A stretch of DNA of 64,000 nucleotides from Dermacentor variabilis (taxonomy: Eukaryota > Arthropoda > Arachnida > Ixodida > Ixodidae), in the NCBI RefSeq assembly GCF_050947875.1, contig NC_134572.1:130942105-131006104 (forward strand), given 5' to 3'. This document shows, in pieces, positions 11,760 through 25,159 of the stretch. Numbering within the stretch: the stretch's first letter is position 1; each line of letters begins with the position of its first letter. The position numbers and the translations under genes were made by a program. Under the pieces are notes generated by a model. The model was not told where the DNA came from. It did not search any database and worked only from the letters and a program-made list of their open reading frames with translations.

Positions 11760-12522
11760 ACGTATTGCCACCACTGCGCGGTCGGCACCCCTAAGGCCGT
11801 GTTTCCGAAGGCGCCGTTCTTTATTTCTGAACGGCCTGTGCAGCTTCAGCGCTGTGGCTCTATCGCTATAGTATATGTTACTGGCTTTACTAGCGTTGAC
11901 ACAATATCTCTTGCTTTTTGTCCCCCCCTTTTTTTTGGTTACCCGCAACGCAACACTTAGCAAAGCGAAGACTAAGCGCTCCACTTGAGTTGAATTTGCA
12001 CAATAGGACAGATTTCTGATTCAGTCCGCGCGTGACCGTAAAGTGGCTGAGATACAACGAATCTGGTTACCAGTAGTTCGCCTGCAACGTTATTGTGTGT
12101 GGCGTGATTCGGTGGCACTGTGCTATGTCAAGCTCATCCGCTGACTGAATTGGTGATCCGCCCCGTCAAGTGAATTCCCATTCACAGGATTTTCCAGAAA
12201 ATCATAACAAAGCGTATAGATCACAAAAATTTCGTACCTTACATTCTTTGAAAAACTTGCCCTGCCTTGCATCTTGCAGATGTCGGAACACACAGAGCAT
12301 GTCGAGGGCGTATTCGAGCTTAACTGTTTTCATGAAGGATCAGTGGTTCACATAAATCCCGCGGCACCAAACTTGCACTACGCGTTGACACCGTTACCAA
12401 AAATGAAGGACCCCGAGACTGCGCACAGGCAACCAGCGCCGTCTGCATGCAAGTGCGTCGGCAGCTCGACCAGACGCTACGTCACGGCTGAGCCGGTGCT
12501 TCCTACCAGTTGCCACACCTCG
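11760..12522. other. Unassigned sequence between fold-back elements A and B
   Basis: No gene or repeat family recognised. Short frames at 11751-11984 (minus), 12170-12355 and 12274-12525 (plus) lack known motifs. Confidence 0.4.
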
Positions 12523-12525
12523 TAA

Positions 12526-13038
12526 AGGCCGATCCACACGACTAACCAAGTCCGCGGGCCCCTTGGTCACGTGATGCGACGTCACGGCCCGGCGCGGTCT
12601 GGTCCGGTGCAGAGCACATCCACACGGCGGACCGCCATAGCAGACGGCAGAGCAGACCAACCAGGTACACTATCTATATATATCTATATATATCTATACA
12701 TATCTATACACTATATATCTGCTGCACGCACGTGTAGGCGGAACGGCGGACATGAAACGACTGGCTTGACTGGCTTTTGCTGAGCCGAAAACTAGATTGG
12801 ATTTGGCTGAAGACACTCTGTTGCCGGACAAAATTCGTTGGCTAAGCCAAAATCGCTGCGGTTTGCATGCGGTCCGCCGCCACAACGGAAGCGGGAAAAG
12901 CCTCGGCGATTTGTTGGACCGCGAGGGCCGCGGTCTTGCGCGGGCCAACGGCGGTACGCACGAACTGGTGACGTCCTATCACGTGATGCGCGGACCGCGG
13001 TCCAAAAGAGCAATTTGGTCCGTCGTGTGGATCGACCT
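12526..13038. mobile_element. Fold-back element B with TAA target duplication
   Basis: A 513-bp unit with terminal inverted repeats AGGYCGATCCACACGAC at both ends, flanked by TAA at 12523-12525 and 13039-13041. A second inverted block contains CACGTGAT-GGACGTCAC-like sequence near 12568 and 12970. Inner blocks carry GGCGGACCGC and its complement (12623-12640, 12870-12890). Three-base TAA/TTA duplications are typical of PIF/Harbinger DNA transposons, so this may be a non-autonomous member; the family assignment is inference. It contains a TATC microsatellite and no transposase. Confidence 0.65.
12668..12720. repeat. (TATC)n-like microsatellite
   Basis: Imperfect TATC/TATA units inside fold-back element B, on the left of its axis. 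There is no matching block on the right arm, so it arose after the palindrome. Confidence 0.7.
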
Positions 13039-13041
13039 TAA

Positions 13042-14395
13042 GAGCAGACGCTGCGTCATCGTGAAACAGAGAGCGATAACAGCTAAAAAAAAGTCCGCTC
13101 TCCAGCCTGAAACTAGCCTGTCACCGGGAAGATACGCCAGGAGTTAGGAACCACGGAGCAGTAAAAAGGAGCAGTAAACGTCGAGCCATTCCAACATCCA
13201 GAAATCTGTCATCCTTTGCGTTAAGGCTGCGTCGGTGAATTGTATTCTGTGCTCGTTATGTATAGCTGGCAAGTTATTTTAGCTATACCATGCTGCCAGC
13301 AGCATACCACCACTTCACTGCAACTAGAAGAGCGCTGAGTGTTACCGACATTGAGGAAGCGTACAGATGCGGAGATTCGCGACTACTTTAAGACAACGTT
13401 ATTTCCACACTACAGTACACTACCTAGTTAAAGAATTGGCGGTGATATCAGAATTTCGTTTGCTTTCTTATGCCTTTTTAAGAAGTTGCCTGTATGGAAA
13501 ACTTAGCTTGTAATGAGAGGATTTACGCGACCAGACGGATCGCCGATTCAGTCCGTAACGATCTCGACCTGGCCAGGGATTTCGCTAATCTACTTTATCA
13601 ACGAAGTCAGTAATCCTGTATGATTCGGTGAACATGATGAAGCGCACAGTTCTCTGTCACCTATAAATTTTAAAGATGAAAGCGGAGATACATCCTAATT
13701 TACAGCTCGCCAAGATTTCAGAGAATTCAATATGACCCACACGTTGATGAAAGCAGGAATAGCATCAAGCTTCGTGCAGCTGGGCGTGCAATGATGTGCC
13801 ATGAAACGGCTTTCCAGTGGAAATGAACCATTGTGCAGTGGGTGTATCGGACCGACGGCAGAAGTAGAAAAACAATGTGTTCCGAGATCTTGAATTCGTC
13901 TCGGCTAACATGCTTACAGAAACAGTTCGGTCATTGCGGTATGAATCAAAACAAGCAGCGAAATGAGTTCACCACAAGCATCCTCAAGGGGAAAACGATG
14001 GTCATGGGGGGGGGGCAGCAAATAGTTGACAAAGAGCTTTATGCTAGGGTACCAAAGCGTGGGGAGACGCAAACCACCAGTCATATACAAGAGGATGCAA
14101 GGAGAGCCCAATAAACGCAAAAGATTTACGATGAGGTTTGCACTTTAGCGTACACTAAGCGGTTCGGGCACGCTATTTCTATGCCTCCCTAATGAGAAGA
14201 GACAAGAGACGTGCGCACCTGCTTTAGCCCAACGGAGAACTTCGTTTTCTTCCGTCATCGCCTTTTCCAATACAACATTTTTTTTATTCATTTGCTAAAA
14301 CCAGGATCGCATAAACAGGAGCACTGTAGTGAGGGGCCACTGATTAAGTTTCGCCACGTAGGATTCGTTATCCTGCGCGCAATGCGCGATACACG

Positions 14396-14397
<2 letters not shown>
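13042..14397. other. Unassigned sequence
   Basis: No gene recognised. There is a run of nine G at about 14005-14014. The frame at 13833-14114 (93 codons) has no known motif. Confidence 0.45.

Positions 14398-14468
<71 letters not shown>
14398..14468. repeat. (TTA)n microsatellite
   Basis: About 23 uninterrupted TTA units. It creates apparent open frames on both strands (poly-Ile on plus, poly-Asn on minus) that are not genes. Confidence 0.95.
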
Positions 14469-14897
14469 TGTTTTCGTTTTTTTGCACTCCGCTTGTCGGA
14501 AAGCGGGAATTTTCCTAACGAAGCATACTTGGTGCCCGAACAAGTCCCGAGATCTTCCTTTTTCGCAGTCCGGAAACTTCGCGATTCCTTGACCTTGCGA
14601 CGGCGAGTCCCTGCTGCTGCACAGGCGTGCTCCTCTTTTGACGGAACCAGCTCCTTGCGAGGATAATGTATTCGATAACACGGCCAGTGCTGTGCAGTGA
14701 TGTGGGAGGATGTCACTGTGCGATCAGGTGACGCGGACATATTCGCCTGTATCCGACTTCTCCCTATCTGTATGCAACCGCTTGACTTCTACGCCTCTCT
14801 CCGTTTCCCGGAGCTATTTTTTATGATAACGAAATTTATTTCGCTAGCTGGCTGTGCAGTTATCTTGATGTCATCGCATTAAAAGCGTTCAATCGAA
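14469..14897. other. Unassigned sequence
   Basis: Nothing recognisable apart from open-frame extensions of the adjacent microsatellite. Confidence 0.45.
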
Positions 14898-15002
14898 CAG
14901 AGAGATGAGAATGAAGTCAGAGAGGTTAACCCGATCGCAATCTTCACTTTGCTACCTTCCACTGGGGAAGGATAAAGGGATAGTAAAGAAAGACAGAGAG
15001 TA
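14898..15002 (-). mobile_element. LINE 3' UTR fragment, minus strand
   Basis: On the minus strand this resembles the 3' UTR of the LINE at 922-3180, with a GGTAGCAAAGTGAAG stretch, then GGTTAACCTCTCTGAC and a CTCATCTCTC end. The match is by eye and diverged. No coding sequence is attached. Confidence 0.45.
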
Positions 15003-15065
15003 AAATACCGTGGAGGAGCGGACAACACATGCGCAATATCATAAAAACGCAGAAATATGGGTATA

Positions 15066-15079
15066 CGGTGTAGAACTAC
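15066..15079. repeat. Direct repeat left of hairpin element C
   Basis: CGGTGTAGAACTAC, repeated exactly at 15453-15466. The flanking AATATG before and GAA after also agree, giving an imperfect repeat of roughly 30 bp that brackets the hairpin. Confidence 0.75.
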
Positions 15080-15129
15080 AGAAGAACTTCAGTTTGGCCT
15101 AGTTGTTGTTTACTGCATATAATACAGAG

Positions 15130-15394
15130 CGGGCGGTAGCTTTCAACTGTTTTATTTCCGGCAGCCCGGGGGCATATATATAGACATATAGAACATGCGC
15201 AGATCGCAGCAAACAAGAACACTCATAAGCCTAGCGTGGCAACCAATTATAAAAAAAAATCTAATCACTAATCTAATCTAATCTAATCGCTAGGCTGATG
15301 AGTGTTCTTGTTGGCTGCGATCTGCACATGTTCTATATGGTTATATATGTGCCAACGGGCTGCCGGGAATGAAACAGTTGAAAGTTACCGCCCG
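15130..15394. mobile_element. Fold-back hairpin element C
   Basis: Two 107-bp arms (15130-15236 and 15288-15394) are inverted copies of each other with only about ten mismatches. They are separated by a 51-bp loop rich in CTAAT repeats (about 15260-15287). Equal arm lengths without indels suggest a young or conserved hairpin. No open frame is present. It may be a MITE or an inverted duplication; the bracketing direct repeat at 15066 and 15453 could be its target duplication or older sequence. Confidence 0.75.
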
Positions 15395-15452
15395 TGTTGT
15401 TTATGTGTTCTCTACCACTCTCCCCGTCTTTATTTGCGCTCAATATGATATG

Positions 15453-15466
15453 CGGTGTAGAACTAC
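15453..15466. repeat. Direct repeat right of hairpin element C
   Basis: Exact copy of the 14 bases at 15066-15079. Confidence 0.75.
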
Positions 15467-15490
15467 GACAAGAAAATGAGTAAAGTCACG

Positions 15491-15562
15491 CAGTCGCCGT
15501 GGTTGCTTAGGGGCTATAAAGTAGCGATGCTAGGCACGAGGTCGCGGGAACAAGTCCGGTTG
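15491..15562 (+). mobile_element. tRNA-derived SINE relic
   Basis: The tRNA-like head of the same family as 40.1 and 45.3 kb: GCCGTGGTTGCTTAGGGGC (A-box region), then GATGCTAGGCACGAGGTCGCG and a damaged B box. The non-tRNA body is too diverged to follow. Confidence 0.6.
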
Positions 15563-18500
15563 GTCAAAATAGAATCGAAAGAACTCCAAGTACTCAAAAT
15601 AAATGGTTCTCGAAAAAAAAATGGCTTTGGAACAAATGCGCAACTGTGAGTCGGAAGTAGCCCACCTTGACATATGCGCGGAGGGAGCCACCCTTCAACC
15701 GAAACTTTACATAAATCTATCGGAAAAGAAAAGACTTGCTGTAGGGAGATGCACATAGTAATAAGAAAATGTCTAGCGGGATGAAACGGTGCGCTTCGGC
15801 GATGCAAACATCATTCCCCAGGAAGCTCGTTAATTGAAAGCCCCGATGCTTGTCGCTAAGAAAAAGATATGAGACCTACGAAGAGAAATGAAAATGGAAC
15901 ATAGAACAAGCGGGGTGTTATACACTGCTAAAAAGCTACACTCGAAACCTACCAGCGGTTGGCCACCAAGACACAGCCCTTACAATAGCTAGACTGAAGA
16001 AGTTCAGATAGAGCATTCACTAGGTTAAGGTGAACAAGAAATATCACGGGGGTAAATGAAGCCTTGTTAAACCCGTAAGAAGGAAACGTGGAAGGGATGG
16101 TTTAGTCTCGATTCCTTATGATTTGCCAATCAGATTTTTCTTCATTAGCGCCATTGCGATTATCTCGTTAGTGCTGGTATTCTGGTCATCTCTAACTCCT
16201 GTGTGTGGAAGGAGGTAATTAGTGTGCGAAGACAGGGTTAATGAAAAGCACAAAATGACAGTTCACAAATGTGTCCGAGAAAGAAAGGGCCGCCCGTCAA
16301 AAAGAGGACAGAATTGTAACTGACTGCCCAAGTCTTTGGAAACTTGAACGCTAGGCGAGAATCAATAAGCGTTCTGATTTTCCAATGTGCAAATTTTAGT
16401 TTTCATTGTAGACTAAAAAAATACCTTATCTCAACTTTGCACTCAACCTTGGGTTCCCTTCATTAGTGTTATTTCACTACCGAATAGCAGCCGTAGCAGT
16501 AATACGTGGCCTTATTTGGGCGGCAAGTGTACTCCTGAAGAACCACAAAAAATGTATTTGTTTTTCAGTTTCAGCGCAAATATTGCAGTAGAAGAACGAA
16601 TGGCAATTAGGGACGGATAATCGAAGAACGTGCAAGAACCACCTAAGAACACATTCTTAAGCCAGATAGGCAAGCACAATATTCCACTAATGGGAGCGAG
16701 AGAAAAAAAGAACGAACCAGTTTAATTGCAACGAATCCATAAAATGACAAAAGTGCGAGTTGACGAATGACGTCAGCGTGCATAATCATTTCTAAAAGCA
16801 CTCTCTGCCGGTTCTCGCATTGCAAAAAAAATTTACCGCAGGAAAATATCTACCGCTGGAACATAGCTCTCTGGCGCCGTAATGCGTCTATGTTAAACCA
16901 ATCTTTTTCATTGCCACCATGAAAATGAAAGTCATCATCAAGAATTAAGGATACAAATAAGGAAACAACAGAGGGAAGTGAAGAAGGCCATATGCTTTTA
17001 TTGCTGAAACGAAATGACTCTGCATAACCCTATATAGATAGTCATAACAGTCGCGGTATTTAACACTCAGGAATGTACTTATTCCTACGTTAGTTACATT
17101 CCTGCACGCACTGTCCTCCCAAGCGTTCGCGGGTAGCATGTTGTGGCGACAGGCGCTGTGAGCGTAGCCGAGTTTCCGGCGGAAATGGGAGGAAGCCAAC
17201 TTCTGCAGGCAGAGACGCAAACAGACCCTCGCGACAGAAAAGAGCAACTTAACCATGTGTGAGAACGACTGGCTCCTGTGGGATGCTCCGTGCCACTTGA
17301 TAGTTTTCTTTTTCTCAACTTTTTTCACATACCTTCCGTACGCATGGAGGGTTGCTTATTACTTTGTTTTCAATGGTTTATGTTATGCCCCATCCATTTC
17401 GATTAGTCCGTGCAATCTGTTCTCACTTTTCTTCTTGTGAGTACAAGAGAGCTGAAAGCGAATCAATTCCACCATATCTGCACGCGACACACGCACAAAG
17501 CAAAAACAGAAACATGCAGCAAGTCTCGTTATCATCGTCACTAAACTATAAGGACTGCTCGGGACAATTTTTCCCACTTTTGCCTCGTTCGACGCCATCT
17601 AAGAGCGTCGACGACACGGCTTAAACGTCGGTGGCAGGCACGACAAAGTGCTCGCTACTACCGGAAGCTTTCTTGACGAAAATACAAACGGAACGAGAGA
17701 AACAAAAAACGGCGCCGAGGAGAGAAGTTTCGAATTGAATCCATTTGTGACAGAAAGGTCGTGGAGGTGTTACGACGAGCATCTCCACTGCCCTGTCTTT
17801 CGCTATACTTATATCCTGTGGACTCTTCTAAACGGAAGATTTCAGCACCGCAGTCAGGCTTCTTTTTAATTTTTTTCTCATGACACGTTCAAAAAGTTTC
17901 AACAATTTTAACGGACGTCTTTGCCAGTGGTATAGAAGAAATCTTCTGATGGATACCCATTAAGGGTCTGTTTCGAATACTTCTGGCTGTTTCTCTTCTT
18001 TTATTTTTCAAGTTTTGTGTTTTTCATTTTAATAAAGTTTGTAATAACGTAAACAAAAACTTAAGCTTCTCATGTCACTGCTATAATTTGGTATTTGGTA
18101 TTTATACAGTGATATTACGTTCCACGATATTAAATATTAGTTGCAACGGCCTTTATTGCCAGGTTGCAAATTAGTGAGACGTTGGTGACCTTTATATAAT
18201 ATTTCTACGGACACATATGTTCTGATCGATACGAGTATATTCGCACCATTATGGTCTGTAATGTATGGTTGGTGCGTAATAACTCAACCCTAAGTAGAGA
18301 CCCAAGGGCATATTCAACTGTTCATGCCATAAAATTTTTGAAGTAACAAGGTGGTCAATTCTTGATAACCACGTCATGGACTTTATGTATACAGTCAGTG
18401 TGGCTTGTCTCTTGTAGCCGTAATTGCGCTTTATCATTTGATGTTGGATTTGTGTCTTTTGTAATGAATCCCAATCATCTGGCGTCTGGCCTTACTTTTT

Positions 18501-18815
18501 TGTATTGTTAGAATAATGATAAAATGAAGAAAATAAGGTGAAATGAAGTTAAGAAGAATGAAATAAATTATGTAAATTTATTCCTATAACACAGTTTCAC
18601 AATGCCTTTTTAATAGCCGCCTCCTTGCTGGTAATCTTCGTCAACAACACTCCAGATGACTTGTCGAATTATGTGTACAATGAGTACTCAATAGTCTAAA
18701 TAATGCGACATTGTAATTACGGACTGTTTTCTCCTGAAACGGTATCATACAAAATAAACCGAAGCGACAAGTCCATGTTTTTCACTGCATAACAAAGAAT
18801 TTATGTCAGTAAAGG
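15563..18815. other. Unassigned sequence
   Basis: No gene or repeat family recognised over 3.2 kb. The longest frame (16945-17328 minus, 127 codons) has no known domain and no convincing start context. Composition is AT-rich, notably at 17.9-18.6 kb. Confidence 0.4.
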
Positions 18816-18840
18816 AAAGCCCTTGTGGCATAAGGGCTTT
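18816..18840. repeat. Short perfect hairpin
   Basis: AAAGCCCTT and its complement, 9-bp stem, 7-base loop. Function unknown; possibly chance. Confidence 0.5.
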
Positions 18841-21800
18841 GAAAATTTTCAGTTACGACTTCCGCCACAAGGAAATGAATGCCCGAAAATGTTGCCTTAG
18901 GAACAAATTCACCACAGATGGATTCCTTCGTAATATCTCGCAGTCAATATTTTCGAAGATTTATAAAATAGCAAATTAGGAAAATGGAACGTGCATATAG
19001 GAATCTATGTGAAACAGATGTTTCTAATGCCATCGATATAAAAGTAAGAATGATCTGAAGTAGAACAGTATAGAATACACTAAGGGCCGACATTTACTAA
19101 CATTTATAAATGTGCACTAAAACAAAACGTGGGGTAGAACCAACACTATACAATAATTGTACTACAGTATACACGATGTCAAAGGCCATATATGCATTGT
19201 AATGAAGTTTTTTGGTTAAAACGGTGCGAAAAAATCATTCAATAATTTCGGAGGTCCTTAGATAACGTGAAAGAAATTTCTCAAGTTAGACAAATGTTGC
19301 TTTACTAGCACTTCGTCATTCCGAGCTACGACGACAGTGCTATTCATTTTGGAATATTTATAAGTTGTTTACGGTGCTCTTTTACTAATTGCGAATAACA
19401 AGCCACACATTTGCTTTATCCTAAGTAAGAAAACCTCGTGTCTACAAAACACATTATGTATGCATGTATCGAAAAAATATAATTAGGTAACGTGAGCCTG
19501 CGGAATGAGATTACATCGATGGAGTTGGTGCCAATATCTAATAATTTATTCACAAAAAGAACGTGAGAAACTATATATAGGGCCTCACCACGTCCGGTTT
19601 ACGTAGGTAAAAGTTAACGCTGTAAAAATTCAACGTCATTTGTGGCCTGTGAATCCAAGACCACGACTATTCCCTACAGTGCGTTAAATCTCTACCGCTC
19701 GCGGGTACGTCGGGTTCCGTGTGCTTGCAGAGCAAGTTAAGGTCAGAAAAACGCAAAATATGGCGCAATGTTAGTTACAATGAAACGATGTCGGCAACAT
19801 TACTAAACAGTAGCGTAAACTTGCACTGAGAACTATCAGCACAAACATATAAACAATAAAGGTGTAAGCTTGGACAAGCCCCTACGCGTGCAAGGCCACG
19901 CCATATAATCGCCAGTGGTCGCTCTTTTAATGAGGCTTTCGTGGCCATAACCAGTGTTCTCTCTGCGATGGCCCCTGGTTCTTTCGTATTGGACCCACAT
20001 ACATAGATTTTTTTATACACTTTTCAATTTGCACAGAATCATGCCATATGCTTAGTACACAGAGCTCCACTTTTCTAGGCATCACGTCGCCACTATCTCT
20101 CCCCGCTCGCATTATGTCATAGTTAATTTCCTGGTTCTTCATCTAAGTGAGTGGTACTTTGACAGTAACGCACAATAATAAAGAAAAGAACAATCTCGAT
20201 TTCCGCTAACACAGATTGTTCATTGGTATGACCTCTCTCTTAATAATAATGAAAGGCCAATTGTTCCGAATGCCTTTAACATCACGTTTCTTTCCGTGTG
20301 CTTTATAAGCACGCTGAAAATCTTCAAATAATCGTTCACCGTGAGGACAATGTTCCACAGGTATGCGCAACCATCTGTCAAGTGATGCAATGCAAACAGG
20401 TAGGCGATACTCCGGTATTTTGTGTGTACTTATTCCATTATAGCATATTTGTTTCTACAGTTACGCCAGGACTAACCACACTTATTGCATATGTTTCACT
20501 TGTGCATGCTGCGGGGATTATATTCTGTTCTTTCACCACCGAACTCTACTTATCTTGGATGATCAACTGTTAGTGTAAAAACTAAATAAACAAGTACAAA
20601 ATGAATAAATACAAACAAAAGTAAGATTCCAAATAAAGTTTAGGTCATGAGGCCAAGTTAATCTGCTGTTCCATTAAAACAATTGTAAAGTGGGACGTGC
20701 ACTTAGCGCAAATATGCATTCTTACAAGAAACGAGCAAACGAAATTATGACGAAGGTGCGCACAGGTAATGCGCTGAGGCCTTGTAAAGTATGCAAGAAT
20801 AAATACTTAATCAGCTACATTGCCCCATGCTGAAGATAGTGCATATAAGAAAAGAGGCCTATCTATTCGTAATCTATGCTAAACGCGATTTGCTCACCGC
20901 CTGCAAGTTATTCTTCTGAGATAACGTACGCAATCACAAATATTTGGTGGTTTTGCTCTCAGAATTAGAAAACTAATATTGTTGTTCGAGGAACAGTGTT
21001 ATTTGTCCTGTTTTATAGTGTAAACAAAAGCAAAACTTTGAAAAGGAGCCACACAGAAAAAATGAAAAGAATAAAAGAAGGAAAAATCTAAATAAAAATG
21101 TCCGGATACTCTGGCACTCTAGTATCCGAACAGAAGATCGAGATCATCGGTGGCGCCATCTAAACGCAACTCGCGCAAGGTATCTGGATACAAGAAATAA
21201 AAGTGAATAGAGCAAAGGGCACCTATCGAAGCTATACAAAAGGCGCGTCAAAATCACGTGGCTACGCCGTTTGTCCAACACTGCCCCGGAAAACTCCCCT
21301 TGTGTACTTGTCCCTTCGCGTGCCTCACTTGAGCAGCCAGTGATGTATTCCAATTCTCGCCCCCACAGTTTTCCCCTGGGGGCATGAGCGCGTTTTTCGC
21401 GGGGAGACGCTGCACGCGCCATCTTCAAGTTTGGCGTTGCGAATAAAAAATGCTTCCCCGCATTTGTTTTTTTTTTTTTGCATCCGCTTTCTGTTCACGT
21501 CTTCATCTGCGCAGTATAACTCCCGTAAACCTGCTCCTTCATTCAAGAAGGCAAGATTGCTAGATTGCCAGGGTGTCCTTCTCGTCGCGCCTAGGTCCGT
21601 AAATAAAAGCACGATTGTGTTAGTAGAGCATGCAAATGAAGCTTTCGTCAAGTTGGCAGCAGCGAACACATATTATTCCGGTTGTTAAGGCAGCGATAGA
21701 AAAGGGGGAAAAGAAATGGAACTGTAAGTGAGCGCATATCAAAATGCACAAAACACTTCGAACTCTGTTCAAACACTACCGTTGAAATTCGTCGCAGCAC

Positions 21801-22849
21801 TAATAATAAAACTAAATTAAACTCTGAGTTGCTTGTTAGAACTTGGCCACATGCTTGCAACGGTCATAAACTTGTACGCCGTTTTTGTGCCGTAAACACG
21901 TACCAAATTGCAATGCGGCCGCCGAACCCCGTATACAGAACCGAACAAAGACTATGAAGACTTCCCATAAACATTGATGTCTAAATGGATGAATCAGGCG
22001 GGATCTCCAGAAAGCGAAATCGCATCGTTTTTTTTTCTTCTTTCCGTTATACGCCACCACTCAAGCGGGCTCGCACGTGGGATGCGCGATTAGAGATGTA
22101 CATGTGTTTTTTCATTAAACCGTATACCCCACGTGGCACCGAAACGGCACTGGCAAGTGCTGTTGTTCGGAAATATTTTTTTTATTTGGCATACAAATGC
22201 GTCGATAATGCTACTGGGTCTTAGATATGAAGTACACGACAGGAATTATAGCATTCGTGACGCCTCAGCTCTTGTTCATTCTTGGTCACAACGCGAACGT
22301 AAGAAAGGCAAACAATTAAAAAAAAAGGAACAAACCACGGAAATTGTAATGATGGAAGTTCTGTGCCTTCACATGCACTCTCTGTTTGCTTGTTTGGATT
22401 GTACTGCTGTTGATAATGCGTCAAAAATGAAGTTCGATAACTGCACTTGAGGTTTTTTTTTCCAGGACTCGATCAGTTTCATTAGTTCATTAATTCACAA
22501 TGGTCTGAGAACGTGGTAATAATGAACTTGAGTGCGCCAAAGTTCGTCTAAAACTCATTCAATATTTCTTTATCTAGTGTCGGTAATTGCGCAAAAAAGC
22601 CCATTTACAATAAATGCTACATTAACATTTTATGAGCAAGAATTTTCGATATCTTGAGTCAATGAGAGCAAAAAGTGCCTACAATGAGTCTAGGAAAAGT
22701 AGCGAATTTTCAAAGCAATTCAGGGGTTGAACGTCTTGAAATAACACGCGAGGTTTCAATGACGCTGTGGAGGGTGGTTTGGACAATAATTCTGACCCCG
22801 TGTAGCTCTTCAACGAGTATTTAAAGCTACGTGCACGAGTGTGTTTGAA
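18841..22849. other. Unassigned sequence
   Basis: About 4 kb without a recognised feature. Frames of 114 codons (21325-21669 minus) and 105 codons (22133-22450 plus) contain no known motifs. The second overlaps an A-rich tract. Confidence 0.4.
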
Positions 22850-22945
22850 TCATGACCCTTGAGGAATGCGGCAGCCGCGGCTGGGAATGCAACCCTGGAC
22901 CTCCTGTTCGGCAGAAGATCGTCGTAACAATTGACCTACCTGGAG
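22850..22945 (-). mobile_element. tRNA-derived SINE relic, minus strand
   Basis: The minus strand reads GGAGGTCCAGGGTTGCATTC, then CCAGCCGCGGCTGCCGCATTC, like a SINE B box and the GCGGC-GCATT junction of the copies at 40.1 and 45.3 kb. The A-box side (GTTACGACGATCTTCTGCCG) is weaker. Confidence 0.55.
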
Positions 22946-23007
22946 TGTACTGGAAATTGAACCTCAGTGCGTGATGTTCACATTCATCAAGGAGGAGTTC
23001 ACAAAGT

Positions 23008-23170
<163 letters not shown>

Positions 23171-25159
23171 CAGTATAGTTAAAACAGTATACAAAACGGA
23201 AGCGCCGAAGCCAAAAGAGGGCTTGTGCGGCGAAAACCGGCAGCCGCGGCAATCTACGCGCCACACCAGAACTCCATCAGAAGCTGGTTGTGCATTTGGC
23301 ACAACCATCACACATTATCAAAGATGCACTGATAACATCAGTACATATTAAAGGTTCTGTTTGTAAATGTAATGTAAATGCGTAAATATTCTGTAAATGC
23401 GTGAAACAGAGGCAATGATACAAGAAGCGACGCCGAATGCTAATTCTTTCACAGCCAGGCAATACGCAGGCTGTATTACTTGCGTAACAGGGCTAGATTT
23501 TAAGAAACAAAGCATATCATAAATGAAGCGTAAATGAAAGTAATATCATCATATCAACTAATATCAAAGTACATAGAAAAACTAATCATATAATCTATTC
23601 TTGGATTGACGTCAACTGCACCAAGGTGTTTGCTTCCTCTACGCGATGCACCGCGCCGTTGAAAAACTAACATTTCTAACAATGTTGTTATGACATGGTC
23701 ACCAGACATAATCGTGCAAAATATGCGATGATGTCTGGCTCTAAGACCAACTATATTTATTCATCAAAATTTATTTTGCGTGTGTTTTGAAAGCACCACG
23801 AAAGCTTCTGAAATCTAATTCAGCTTATAAGTATCAGACAGGAAATGCTGCAATTAGAGTCATATGTTAGCAGGCAACTGGATGTTCACTGAGGACGAAG
23901 AGCGAATGGGTCGCAGCAGAGAAGGGACCTCTGCCACTTTCCTTGATACGAGTGAATGCATCTGAAGCGTCGGCCTTCGTGAAACATGTAAAAGGCCTGG
24001 GCAACCGAAAAGAAGTAGTGTTGGTGCATTCAGGCATATCCCTCTGCGTAAACGCTCAAGGAGGAGAGAGAGAAAGAGAGTAAGGAAGAGGAAAGGCAGG
24101 AAAGTGCGAACGAGCAAATCGCAATGCAATGGAAAAGAAATTAAGAGGATCGCCGCCTCTATATTAACCCCGTTTACCAGCCTGCTGAGTACACGAGCAT
24201 CAATATGAAAGTGAAAACCTTGTAAAGTGGTTAGAAGAACATTAGGATCACATATACATCTTCTTTCACGAACACAGGTAACCCCCTAGCTTTGTAAAAG
24301 CTTTTCCGTAGCTTGGGATAGTAATTTCTAGCGCAAGAGCAGATAAAATTCCTAGAAAGGGCGAATCGATCGCTTAGTTTGCTCTTGCGAACGCATCCGT
24401 GCTTACCGCCAAGCGAAAGGTAGCTTGTAATTTTCGTGTTATTTGAAAAACTTCCTTTTCAGGCGTCAGTAAACCATTCAATGCGAGCGAAGAGCTTCGC
24501 GTCAGTACAAAACGGACCACGCTACGCCGCCGAGAAAGAAACGTTCAGAATAGTCTTCTCTTCAGAACCAGTTTCCATAACTGTACCAAGGTGCCAGAAA
24601 CAACACGCTTGTCAGAATGCCTTGTGTACACTACGAGGAGCCGCACAGCAAAGAATGGCAAAAGTATAACCCGCGGAAAAAACAAGGGGCCCACAATGGT
24701 AGAGTGCGGAAGAGAAAAGATAACAATGCTCTGATTTGGGTGAGTTGGTTCATCTTGACAGCGTTCTTAAAGCAGAGCTATGGACGAGGGCTAAAAGTAG
24801 AAATACGACGTACCCATCCTGTCGTTTGTGTACTTTTCGTCGTCGTCCGTATAGCTGTTTCAAGAACACTGTTAAAGAAGGCGACACACACACACACTCA
24901 CACTGTTATTCGGGATACAAAATATTGAATGAAGCAATGGACGCCAGAAAGAGGTCTCCTTAGAGCTTTGAAAATGTTCTTTTATTATGATTTAATTGCG
25001 CACAGCATACATGCGTGGAACATATTGAAAGAAAGCGTGCTATGCTAATCAGGTTTTCATGGAAGTTGCATGAAGTCAAGCACGCATGCCCTCGAGAAAA
25101 ACCTGCGGTTATCTAAAGAAATGCATGGTTTACGTAAGCAATCAGCTTTCTAAACAGAT
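23171..25159. other. Unassigned sequence
   Basis: No gene recognised. A short (AC)7 lies at 24884-24897. Overlapping frames at 24436-24963 have no known domain. Confidence 0.4.

Noticed and set aside
14211..14740. Open frames of about 150 codons on both strands
   Set aside because: They are carried by the (TTA)n tract and consist largely of poly-Ile or poly-Asn; no domain on either side.
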